From: Verrucomicrobiota bacterium
GTDB lineage: Bacteria > Verrucomicrobiota > Verrucomicrobiia > Verrucomicrobiales > DEV007
Direction: 5' to 3'
Assembly (NCBI GenBank): GCA_013152075.1
Contig: JAADHD010000311.1
Location: 1-8,276 of the forward strand
Length of the DNA: 8,276 nucleotides
In this document: one piece after another, positions 1 through 6,283 of the stretch
Position numbering within the stretch: position 1 is the first letter of the stretch
How the letters are laid out: every line of letters begins with the position of its first letter
Position numbers and translations under genes: made by a program
The notes under the pieces: model-generated
Told to the model about the DNA's origin: nothing
What the model saw: only the letters and a program-made list of their open reading frames with translations
Database searches by the model: none

Positions 1-985
1 CAAGTGCGATGAGGTTCGTTGGAATGAGAAAATAAACACTGCCTATATAAGCCCAAAGACATAGGGCCTGTGCGCCGCCAAATAAAAGCCACCATCGCCA
101 CCGACCTTCGCGAATAGCTAGAATGAGGGAGAGTAAAATCGTAGTAGCAAGCAGCATGACAATGCCGTAGGCGCGAGCCTCCGTAGAATAGCGAAGGTGC
201 CAGGGATGGAGGGCCGTCAGGAGCGCCGCAATCACTGAAGCTCTCGCTCCGATACAGACATAGGCCAATAGGCCGATCACAGAGATCCCGGCAGCACCTG
301 CAAGCAGTGATGGAATTCGCAGAGCAAATTCACCGACTTCGCCATCTACAGCTCCTGTTGATTTTTGCCAAATATCATGACTGACTCTTGCTAGAATAGA
401 AAAGAGCACTCCATTATTAGCGGCCCTGTTCCCCCAAAGCGTTTGCGGCCAATTGTGTTTATGAAATTTAGGATTGCCTGATTCTGCATCATTTTCAAAC
501 TGACCGTGGATGTATCGAGTAAAATTGAACGCTTCATCATTATAAAGCCCTAAGTCCATCCGAGGCAGCCTCATTGTCAGAGCAATGAGTGAAATTCCTA
601 AAATCCACAAGACCAAGCGCCATGAGGGCAAGGAAAAAAATTTAGCAGCTGGGCTGATTTTCGCCCCCCACCACCTAAATGATAAAAGCAATATCGAGAC
701 GACAATGGACCCAAACGCAGCACTGTACCATGAACATGATGAGACAAACTCATTCAACTTGATCGAACGAAATATCCTGTGTTCACGCTCCGTTGCTGTT
801 TTATAAGCCTCGTTGTTAATAATTTTCGCAGCCGTTCGTTCAACCCGGTTTTTCATCGCGGTGCGGCCTTTTTCACCAAACGTCAGCATCACTGCAATCT
901 GCCCTGCCAGCAACGCTACCAATAGAATGACAATCCATTTGGACGATTTGTCGAACCGCGGAGAACTTTGAAACAGTGATATCAT
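1..985 (-). CDS. GT-C fold membrane glycosyltransferase (PMT_2/ArnT-like), N-terminal part
   Basis: The frame is open from an ATG at 985 (minus) to the left window edge: 328 residues without a stop, with the C-terminus outside the window. A TAA codon lies directly before this ATG in frame, so the protein cannot start earlier. Hydrophobic segments are seen at about 17-36, 88-104, 123-139, 226-244, 250-262, 271-290 and 298-326. Family marks are the acidic pair in LGLYNDEAF (D150, E151) in the first exported loop, RIPSLLAG (223-230), and HPWHLRYSTEARAYG (260-274), which matches the 'HP..I.YSQEAR.Y' pattern of GT39/PMT_2 proteins. Such enzymes transfer sugars from polyprenyl-phosphate donors on the outer face of the inner membrane; the acceptor here is unknown. 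The acidic pair normally lies about 30-60 residues from the start, so the roughly 100-residue N-terminal extension is unusual. No good Shine-Dalgarno is visible. The family call is confident; the substrate is not assignable. Confidence 0.85.
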   Translation of the reverse strand, partial: MISLFQSSPRFDKSSKWIVILLVALLAGQIAVMLTFGEKGRTAMKNRVERTAAKIINNEAYKTATEREHRIFRSIKLNEFVSSCSWYSAAFGSIVVSILLLSFRWWGAKISPAAKFFSLPSWRLVLWILGISLIALTMRLPRMDLGLYNDEAFNFTRYIHGQFENDAESGNPKFHKHNWPQTLWGNRAANNGVLFSILARVSHDIWQKSTGAVDGEVGEFALRIPSLLAGAAGISVIGLLAYVCIGARASVIAALLTALHPWHLRYSTEARAYGIVMLLATTILLSLILAIREGRWRWWLLFGGAQALCLWAYIGSVYFLIPTNLIAL

Positions 986-1002
986 TTAAAATGCGAACCC
1001 AG

Positions 1003-1016
1003 CGCCTCGTCAGGCG
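1003..1016 (-). promoter_or_regulatory. Small GC-rich hairpin in the glycosyltransferase leader
   Basis: CGCCT (1003-1007) and AGGCG (1012-1016) form a 5-bp inverted repeat around a 4-nt loop, about 17 nt upstream of the glycosyltransferase ATG. On the minus strand the stem includes a GAGG, but this is about 19 nt from the start codon, too far for a normal ribosome-binding site. A role in translation is possible but only inferred. Confidence 0.3.
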
Positions 1017-1030
1017 TAAAACATATGCTT

Positions 1031-1066
1031 GAAGCGGAATGGATTGCTTGTAATCCATTCCACTTC
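1031..1066 (-). repeat. Long imperfect inverted repeat (15-bp arms, 6-nt loop)
   Basis: The arms 1031-1045 and 1052-1066 are reverse complements at 14 of 15 positions, around the loop 1046-1051. The inner ten pairs (GGAATGGATT / AATCCATTCC) are perfect. The single mismatch is C1035 against A1062. In a plus-strand RNA it is a C-A mismatch, but in a minus-strand RNA it becomes a U-G wobble, so only the minus transcript gives a fully paired stem. It lies 45 nt upstream of the glycosyltransferase ATG. Neither strand has a proper T-tract directly after the stem, and the flanking genes diverge, so an intrinsic terminator is unlikely. It could be a leader hairpin or a dyad operator. Confidence 0.6.
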
Positions 1067-1173
1067 TTCCGTGAAAAGATATGTCAATTACCCTTGCCAG
1101 CAAGCTTATTTCCAATCGTTGCGAACTTGCCGGTCTTTTTAAAAGGTGATTTCACCCGGCACCTTGAATCCCT

Positions 1174-1202
1174 TTGCTTTTCCCTTTGGCCTGCGGTACA
1201 AT
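1174..1202 (+). promoter_or_regulatory. Candidate sigma70-type promoter for the znu operon
   Basis: TTGCTT (1174-1179) and TACAAT (1197-1202) are separated by exactly 17 bp. The -10 box matches TATAAT at five of six positions; the -35 box matches only TTG. Transcription would begin near 1209, about 10 nt before the ATG at 1219 and 25 nt before the ATG at 1234, giving a very short leader. This also argues against an in-frame ATG at 1174, which would fall inside the -35 box. The call rests on pattern alone. Confidence 0.4.
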
Positions 1203-1218
1203 TGATGCTGGTTTTGCC

Positions 1219-2115
1219 ATGACACTTCTCTCCATGCACTCTCTGCTAGGTAAACTATTGGCACTGACTCTTTTTGTGACGGCCGTTTCCTGCCAGCCCA
1301 CCCACACCGTAAAACCGGGATCTTCCAAAAAAAATAAAGCTCTCCTTTTTGCCTCCGTTCCTCCCCAGGCTTTTTTACTGAAAACGATCGCTGGCTCTGA
1401 CTACGATGTCCTCACCCTGATCAAGCACGGACAGGACCCTCATCATTGGCTGCCCAGTCCAAAACAAACCCTCGCGCTCAACAAATCTACCGCTTGGTTC
1501 CCCTCCAACCTTCCCTTCGAAGAAAACCTCCTGCCTAAACTTCATGCTCAGCAATCCTCGCTGAAAATTTTCCCCCCACTCGGAGCCCATTCTGTCCACG
1601 ACAAACAACACCTGCATCAAAGGGATCCGCACACCTGGCTGGCTCCGCCTCTTCTCATCGAGCAAAGCACCTTCATCGCCGATTCGCTCGGCCAGTTGAA
1701 TCCTGAAAAAGCTGCACTTTTTAAAGACCGGGCAGAAACCCTGAAAACTAAACTCAACGCTCTCCATAAAGAGATCACCAAGCAGCTAGCGCCCTACAAG
1801 GGACGTTCTTTTTTAATATTCCATAACTCACTCAGCCACTTCGCACTTTCTTACGGCCTCTCGCAGCACGTCATCCAATCCGGCGATGCCTCGCCCGACC
1901 CCAAGCGCCTGCGCGATATCATCAAGCAGGCAAAAGAGGACAAGATAACAAGCGTCTTCATTCAACCGCAATTCGATGACCAGAGCGCCCGCATGGTGGC
2001 CGATGCCATTGGTGGACAAGTTGTCATCATTGACCCTTTGGCTGAAGATGTGCTTGCCAACTTGAAACATATTGCCGACACATTGACTGATAGCTTTTCC
2101 CAGACAGATCTCTGA
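1219..2115 (+). CDS. znuA: Zinc/manganese ABC transporter substrate-binding lipoprotein (ZnuA-like)
   Basis: This is a cluster A-I (cluster 9) solute-binding protein that should capture Zn(II), or possibly Mn(II), outside the inner membrane and hand it to the permease encoded two genes downstream. With the ATG at 1219 it has 298 residues. A hydrophobic signal segment ends in a lipobox-like TAVSC with Cys25 as the lipidation site. The four expected metal ligands are present: His75 in GQDPHHW, His138 in DPHTWLAP, His202 in FHNSLSHFALSYGL and Asp272 in IIDPLAED. Histidine as third ligand favours zinc, since Mn-specific members usually have Glu there. A short His-containing loop (about 124-133) precedes the second ligand. 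The usual EPQF motif reads QPQF (249-252). ATG 1234 is an alternative start that also leaves a good signal peptide. An in-frame ATG at 1174 is unlikely because it overlaps the candidate promoter. No Shine-Dalgarno is seen. Confidence 0.92.
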   Translation: MTLLSMHSLLGKLLALTLFVTAVSCQPTHTVKPGSSKKNKALLFASVPPQAFLLKTIAGSDYDVLTLIKHGQDPHHWLPSPKQTLALNKSTAWFPSNLPFEENLLPKLHAQQSSLKIFPPLGAHSVHDKQHLHQRDPHTWLAPPLLIEQSTFIADSLGQLNPEKAALFKDRAETLKTKLNALHKEITKQLAPYKGRSFLIFHNSLSHFALSYGLSQHVIQSGDASPDPKRLRDIIKQAKEDKITSVFIQPQFDDQSARMVADAIGGQVVIIDPLAEDVLANLKHIADTLTDSFSQTDL

Positions 2116-2127
2116 CTACCGCTACAC

Positions 2128-2901
2128 ATGGCTACATCACCCATTATCAAATTCGAAAACGTTTCCCGCAGCTTCGGCATTGGTCCGGTGCTCGAGAACG
2201 TTTCTTTCGAAATTGCCCCCGGCGAATCGACTTGTCTGATCGGACCAAACGGCGGAGGAAAGACTACCCTGCTCCGTCTGATGCTGGGGTTAATAAAGCC
2301 TGACTGCGGCAAGGTGGAGATCTTCGGCTCACGCCCATCGCGAGCACGCCGCAAAATGGCTTACGTCCCCCAACACATTCGCTTCGATCCGCTGTTTCCC
2401 GTCAACGCCCTTGATATCGTTCTGATGGGGCGCCTCAACCACCTGCGCTTCGGACGCTTCTGCGACGACTGCAAATCCACTGCTTACGAATGCCTGGCCG
2501 ACGTAGGTCTTGCCGATGCGGCCCACCGACCCTTCGCAGATCTCTCAGGCGGCCAGCGCCAGCGGGTGCTCATCGCCCGGGCTCTCGCCTGCAAGCCTGA
2601 TCTCCTGCTGCTCGACGAACCCACCGCCAATATCGATCTATCTGTCGAAGCCCGACTGCTTGATACCTTCGCAGAGCTGCGCAAGCGCATGAGCATCATC
2701 ATGGTCTCACATGACCTAGATCTTATATCCCATATCACTGACGATTATGTCCTATGCGTCCATCAGCACGTTCACCGTCACCCCGTTGACGATCTCTCCG
2801 GTGATGTCATTCGAGAAATTTACAGCAGCGAACGCCGCGTCGAACACGAACGAAAAACCCTTCACGGACAGGGAGATCACTCTCACTGCGATCACTCTTA
2901 A
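2128..2901 (+). CDS. znuC: Zinc ABC transporter ATP-binding protein (ZnuC-like)
   Basis: This cytoplasmic ATPase powers the metal importer. All nucleotide-binding motifs are intact in the 257 residues: Walker A GPNGGGKTT (39-47), Q-loop Gln82 in YVPQ, signature LSGGQRQRV (139-147), Walker B ending in Asp163 with catalytic Glu164 (LLLLDEP), and H-loop His195 in VSHD. The closest family is the Mn/Zn ABC ATPase group (ZnuC/MntB/TroB), supported by the permease and binding protein on either side. It begins 12 nt after the znuA stop, with no visible Shine-Dalgarno, so translation may be coupled. Histidines cluster in two places after the catalytic core: VHQHVHRH (211-218) and a terminal stretch of 12 residues (246-257) with four His and one Cys. 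E. coli ZnuC, from memory, also has a His-rich C-terminal region, so this may be a metal-sensing or buffering tail of zinc-type ATPases. Confidence 0.93.
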   Translation: MATSPIIKFENVSRSFGIGPVLENVSFEIAPGESTCLIGPNGGGKTTLLRLMLGLIKPDCGKVEIFGSRPSRARRKMAYVPQHIRFDPLFPVNALDIVLMGRLNHLRFGRFCDDCKSTAYECLADVGLADAAHRPFADLSGGQRQRVLIARALACKPDLLLLDEPTANIDLSVEARLLDTFAELRKRMSIIMVSHDLDLISHITDDYVLCVHQHVHRHPVDDLSGDVIREIYSSERRVEHERKTLHGQGDHSHCDHS

Positions 2902-2913
2902 AAATTTTGCTCT

Positions 2914-3786
2914 ATGACTGATTTTCTGGAAGCTCTGTTCGATCCTGACGCCGCCTTCCTCCGTCATGCCCTGGCGGCGGGTTTGATCGCCTCGTTCACC
3001 TTTGGCATCGTCGGCTCTTATGTCGTTGCCCGACGCATCAGCTACATCGCCGCCGCCATTGCGCACAGTGTGCTCGGCGGAATTGGAGCCGCTATCTATT
3101 TTCAACGCACGCAGGATCTGCCCTGGCTCACCCCAACGATCGGAGCACTGGCCGCCGCCCTGCTGTCCGCTCTCGTCATCGGCACCGTCAGCCTTGCCGC
3201 CAAAGAACGCGAAGACACAGTTATCGGCACCATCTGGGCCGGCGGCATGGCTGTTGGCCTGCTGTTTATCCATTATACTCCCGGGCCAGCGGTCAATCTT
3301 GAGAGCTACATCTTCGGCAACATTCTTTTTACCACTCGCTCCGACCTCATCGTCATGGCTTGCCTCGGCTTTGGAGTTGTCTTGCTCAGTCTCCTTTTTT
3401 ACAATAAACTGCTCGCCGTCTGTTTCGACGATGAATTCGCCCGACTGCGCGGAGTGAATGCTACGTTCTACTATTTGCTGCTACTTTGCCTGATCGGTAT
3501 CTGCGTCGTCCTGCTAGTTCAACTCACCGGCATCATCCTGGCCATCGCCCTCATCGTTCTACCGGCAGCCACCGCCGGACGACTAACTAACAGATTATCT
3601 AAAATAATGGGCATCGCCATCATTCTGTCCATGATCTGCACCACCGGCGGTCTCGCTCTCAGTTACTCTACCGAAACTCCCACCGGACCCGTCATCGTCC
3701 TGATTGTCGCTGCGCTATATCTCGTCAGCTTGCTCTTCACCATCCGGCGCAGAAAAAAATTTAAAAACCCAACTAAACCCGTCTAA
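2914..3786 (+). CDS. znuB: Zinc ABC transporter permease (ZnuB-like, ABC-3 family)
   Basis: This inner-membrane protein forms the metal channel of the importer. It has 290 residues, the usual ABC-3 length, with about eight hydrophobic segments from residue 18 to 276 and a basic C-terminus (RRRKKFK, 278-284). Family-typical stretches are SYIAAAIAHSVLGG (43-56, with the conserved His51), GTIWAGGMAVGLLFI (105-119), the cytoplasmic coupling region FDDEFARLRGV (171-181), GIILAIALIVLPAATAGRL (206-224), and SYSTETPTGPVIVL (250-263) near the end. The gene starts 12 nt after the znuC stop and is followed 15 nt later by the beta-propeller gene, so the four genes almost certainly form one transcript. 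The family does not by itself separate Zn from Mn transport; zinc is inferred from the His ligands of the partner binding protein. Confidence 0.93.
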   Translation: MTDFLEALFDPDAAFLRHALAAGLIASFTFGIVGSYVVARRISYIAAAIAHSVLGGIGAAIYFQRTQDLPWLTPTIGALAAALLSALVIGTVSLAAKEREDTVIGTIWAGGMAVGLLFIHYTPGPAVNLESYIFGNILFTTRSDLIVMACLGFGVVLLSLLFYNKLLAVCFDDEFARLRGVNATFYYLLLLCLIGICVVLLVQLTGIILAIALIVLPAATAGRLTNRLSKIMGIAIILSMICTTGGLALSYSTETPTGPVIVLIVAALYLVSLLFTIRRRKKFKNPTKPV

Positions 3787-3801
3787 TCAAATCGCCCAGC
3801 A

Positions 3802-4884
3802 ATGAAATATTTCCTCTTGTTAATTTTACTGCTACTCACCCTGCCCTGCTCGGCTCTAGCTCACGACCATAAAAAAACTCATGAGCCGGTCGACCAATAC
3901 TCCCCTCCCAGCAAACCCATCGTCATCGGCCAGGGCGACTTCCGCTATCAACTGGTTCCAGGATGGGCCACCGCAAACGCCGGACAATACAAACTTGGCA
4001 ATTGCCACGCCATGGCCGAAGACCGTCGAGGCAGAATTTTACTCCTCAACGCCAGCAAAGAACACTGCCTGATCGCCCTTAGCCCGGATGGAAAAGTTCT
4101 CGACGCCTGGGGAACTTTCGCACCGGGAGCTCACGGACTATCGGTAGTGAAAGAAGGCAGTCGCGAAGTTTTATTCATCGCCGACAACAGCCGTGACGGC
4201 AAAGTTTTCAAAACCACTCTTGACGGAAAAATTCTCATGACGGTTTCGTGCCCAATGGAATCCGGTTTATACAAAAGCGCTAATGAATTCAAACCATCAA
4301 AAACCATGCACCTGCCGAATGGTAATTTTTTTATCATCGATGGTTATGGGAAAGACTACATCCACCGCTACAGCTCCAAAGGAAAGTATCTGAGTTCCTT
4401 CGGCGGAGACATAGGAAAGGGAAACGCCTTACTCGAACACTACGGCCCCCATGGTGGCGACATTGATTTTTCCGACCCGGAAAAACCTGAAATTATCCTG
4501 GCCTTGAGCGACAAGAATAAACTGAAACGCTTCACCCTTGCTGGCAAATGGCTGCAAACCCTCTCCCTGCCCGGCAGTAATCCCCGTGATGTTATTTTCC
4601 ATCGCGATCACATTGTCATCCCGCATCTTGGTGACAAGTGGCCAAAAGACAAAAACTCCGCCGGTTACATTTCTGTCCTCAACAGGGATTTCAAGGTCGT
4701 CTCCAACCTCGGCGGCGATCCCCCGAAATACGACAATCAAGGCCAATTGAAAAACATGCAGCACTCCAGCCACCTCTTTCATCATCCACACGGAATCTGT
4801 TTTGATAGCAAAGGTGCTCTATACGTTGCTCAATTCGCCTCAAATGCCACCTGGCCGCTCAAATTTGTGCGCTTGAAGAATTAG
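3802..4884 (+). CDS. Exported NHL/PAL-like beta-propeller protein, candidate metal-handling partner of the Znu importer
   Basis: A Sec signal peptide (residues 1-20, ending SALA) precedes a mature protein beginning His-Asp-His with another His at 27. The rest looks like a six-bladed NHL propeller: repeated 'DxxGxIxxx' strands such as DRRGRILLL (74-82), LPNGNFFIIDGYG (171-183) and DSKGALYVAQF (335-345). It resembles the lyase domain (PAL) of peptidylglycine amidating enzymes, including the N-terminal VPGW (52-55). Against PAL recalled from memory, His111 (AHGL), His217 (PHGG) and His330 (PHGI) match the three zinc ligands, and Tyr182 (DGY) matches the active-site Tyr. The two PAL catalytic arginines appear replaced (near 84-87, and Lys238). 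The gene is 15 nt behind znuB, so it is likely co-expressed with the importer. A zinc-chaperone role like that of AztD is inference from context; an enzyme of unknown substrate is the main alternative. The propeller call is firm; the function is open. Confidence 0.8.
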   Translation: MKYFLLLILLLLTLPCSALAHDHKKTHEPVDQYSPPSKPIVIGQGDFRYQLVPGWATANAGQYKLGNCHAMAEDRRGRILLLNASKEHCLIALSPDGKVLDAWGTFAPGAHGLSVVKEGSREVLFIADNSRDGKVFKTTLDGKILMTVSCPMESGLYKSANEFKPSKTMHLPNGNFFIIDGYGKDYIHRYSSKGKYLSSFGGDIGKGNALLEHYGPHGGDIDFSDPEKPEIILALSDKNKLKRFTLAGKWLQTLSLPGSNPRDVIFHRDHIVIPHLGDKWPKDKNSAGYISVLNRDFKVVSNLGGDPPKYDNQGQLKNMQHSSHLFHHPHGICFDSKGALYVAQFASNATWPLKFVRLKN

Positions 4885-4952
4885 CGATCGCGGCAACAAA
4901 ATTTAGTAGGCATTTTCTTCAATCGTGGTTTGTTAGTGTTCAAATCAGAACA

Positions 4953-6170
4953 ATGAGCCACACCGCCATCAATACAGATCAATTGCCGGATGCCCATGGG
5001 CACTTCGGAACCTTCGGTGGCATGTTCGTGCCGGAAACCCTGATGGAGGCATTGAAGGAACTCACCGCGGAATACGAAGCCGCCAAAAAGGATCCCGCTT
5101 TTCAGGCTGAATTGGATCAACTGTTGCATAATTACGTCGGCCGGGAAACGCCGCTCTATTTTGCCGAAGGTCTCAGCGAAAAGCTCGGCGGTGCACGCAT
5201 TTACCTCAAACGTGAAGACTTACTGCACACCGGGGCTCATAAGATCAACAATGCACTGGGTCAGATATTGCTCGCCAAACGCCTTGGCAAAAAACGCATC
5301 ATCGCCGAAACCGGCGCTGGTCAACACGGCGTAGCGACAGCCACTGTCGCCGCTCGCTTCGGCATGGAGTGCGTGGTTTACATGGGTGCCGTCGATATGG
5401 AACGCCAGCACCTGAACGTCGTGCGAATGAAGTTGCTGGGCGCCGAAGTGCGCGCCGTGCATGCCGGGCAAGCCACTCTGAAAGAAGCGGTCAACGAAGC
5501 CATGCGTGATTGGGTGACCAACGTTCGCTCAACCCATTACATTCTGGGTAGCGCACTGGGATCGCATCCTTACCCAATGATGGTGCGCGACTTCCATCGT
5601 GTAATCGGTCTGGAGGCAAGACGCCAAATTCTCGAACGCGAAAACCGTCTGCCTGACTTGTTAATCGCCTGCGTCGGCGGTGGCAGCAATGCGATGGGAC
5701 TGTTTCACCCCTTCCTCAATGACGAAACCGTGAGCATGCTCGGAGTGGAAGCTGGCGGGCGCGGAATCAGTGATGGCGAACACGCCGCTAGATTTCAAGG
5801 AGGAAAGCTGGGAGTTCTGCAGGGAAGCAAAACCTGGCTACTGGCGGACGATGACGGCCAGATCCAGCTGACTCACTCCATTTCTGCAGGCCTGGATTAT
5901 GCCGCCGTTGGGCCGGAGCACGCTTATTTGCAAGACATTGGCCGGGTGGAATACAGCTACGCGACCGATGACGAAGCGCTCTCGGCTTTCCAGACCCTTT
6001 CGAAAACGGAGGGCATCATACCCGCGCTGGAAAGCTCCCATGCCATCGCCCAGGTGCTAAAAAGCGCGCCCGAGATGAGTAAGGATCGGATCATCATCTG
6101 CAACCTCTCAGGACGCGGCGACAAGGATGTCGAGCAAGCTGCTAAATTCATTTTCGGCGCAGCGGAATAG
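4953..6170 (+). CDS. trpB: Tryptophan synthase beta chain
   Basis: This PLP enzyme makes L-tryptophan from indole and L-serine, normally in an alpha2-beta2 complex with TrpA in the cytoplasm. The 405 residues match the full length of TrpB1-type proteins. The N-terminal GHFGTFGGMFVPETL (16-30) is typical. PLP forms a Schiff base with Lys97 in HTGAHKINNA. Glu119, in AETGAGQHGVATAT, is the acid-base residue. GGGSNAMG (242-249) binds the cofactor phosphate, Glu360 lies in ALESSHA, and Ser386 in LSGRGDKD contacts the pyridine nitrogen. Nothing essential is missing. The gene starts 68 nt after the propeller gene and has no Shine-Dalgarno. Neither trpA nor trpF is adjacent on either side, so the trp genes are probably split in this genome, or trpA lies elsewhere. 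It may have its own promoter, but none stands out in the short gap. Confidence 0.97.
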   Translation: MSHTAINTDQLPDAHGHFGTFGGMFVPETLMEALKELTAEYEAAKKDPAFQAELDQLLHNYVGRETPLYFAEGLSEKLGGARIYLKREDLLHTGAHKINNALGQILLAKRLGKKRIIAETGAGQHGVATATVAARFGMECVVYMGAVDMERQHLNVVRMKLLGAEVRAVHAGQATLKEAVNEAMRDWVTNVRSTHYILGSALGSHPYPMMVRDFHRVIGLEARRQILERENRLPDLLIACVGGGSNAMGLFHPFLNDETVSMLGVEAGGRGISDGEHAARFQGGKLGVLQGSKTWLLADDDGQIQLTHSISAGLDYAAVGPEHAYLQDIGRVEYSYATDDEALSAFQTLSKTEGIIPALESSHAIAQVLKSAPEMSKDRIIICNLSGRGDKDVEQAAKFIFGAAE

Positions 6171-6273
6171 TGAATTTTAAAGACCTGCCGCCCCTCACAC
6201 CGCAAACTGTAATCTCCCGCGATTGATCTGATTTCTCAAGTTTTCCCTTGATTGAATCCCTGCTGGGGATACA

Positions 6274-6279
6274 AAGGAG
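6274..6279 (+). promoter_or_regulatory. Strong Shine-Dalgarno of the DUF945 gene
   Basis: AAGGAG ends 4 nt before the ATG at 6284 and fixes that codon as the start. It rules out the in-frame ATG at 6248, which would add 12 residues in front of an N-terminal membrane anchor. It is the only clear Shine-Dalgarno found before a complete gene in this window. Confidence 0.85.
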
Positions 6280-6283
6280 AGCT

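Noticed and set aside
585..806. Plus-strand ORF of 73 codons
   Set aside because: It lies antisense to the glycosyltransferase gene, whose minus-strand reading carries clear family motifs and membrane segments; the plus-strand peptide shows none.
1027..1070. tRNA-like anticodon arm (stem with a TTGTAA-containing loop)
   Set aside because: The loop has six rather than seven bases, and no acceptor stem, D arm or T arm can be built around it.
1082..1087. Perfect TTGACA on the minus strand as -35 box for the glycosyltransferase
   Set aside because: No -10-like hexamer is found at 16-18 bp; the sequence at the 17-bp position is AGTGGA.
1174..1218. In-frame ATG at 1174 extending the znuA-like protein by 15 residues
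   Set aside because: The extra residues precede a complete signal peptide, have no Shine-Dalgarno and overlap the best promoter match. ATG 1219 or 1234 is more likely.
1025..1222. Plus-strand ORF of 65 codons in the intergenic region
   Set aside because: It crosses the inverted repeat and the candidate promoter, has no Shine-Dalgarno and no recognisable protein features.
2752..3273. Minus-strand ORF of 173 codons
   Set aside because: It is antisense to znuC and znuB, both of which have intact motifs; its Gly/Asp-rich sequence looks like a reverse-frame shadow of coding DNA.
4885..4952. Terminator or promoter between the propeller gene and trpB
   Set aside because: Only a short GCGATCGC palindrome and AT-rich stretches are visible; nothing supports a specific site.
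6234..6256. TCAAG/CTTGA hairpin and TTGATT box before the DUF945 gene
   Set aside because: The stem is 5 bp and AT-rich. Using TTGATT as a -35 box would place the transcription start at the ATG and leave the strong Shine-Dalgarno untranscribed.
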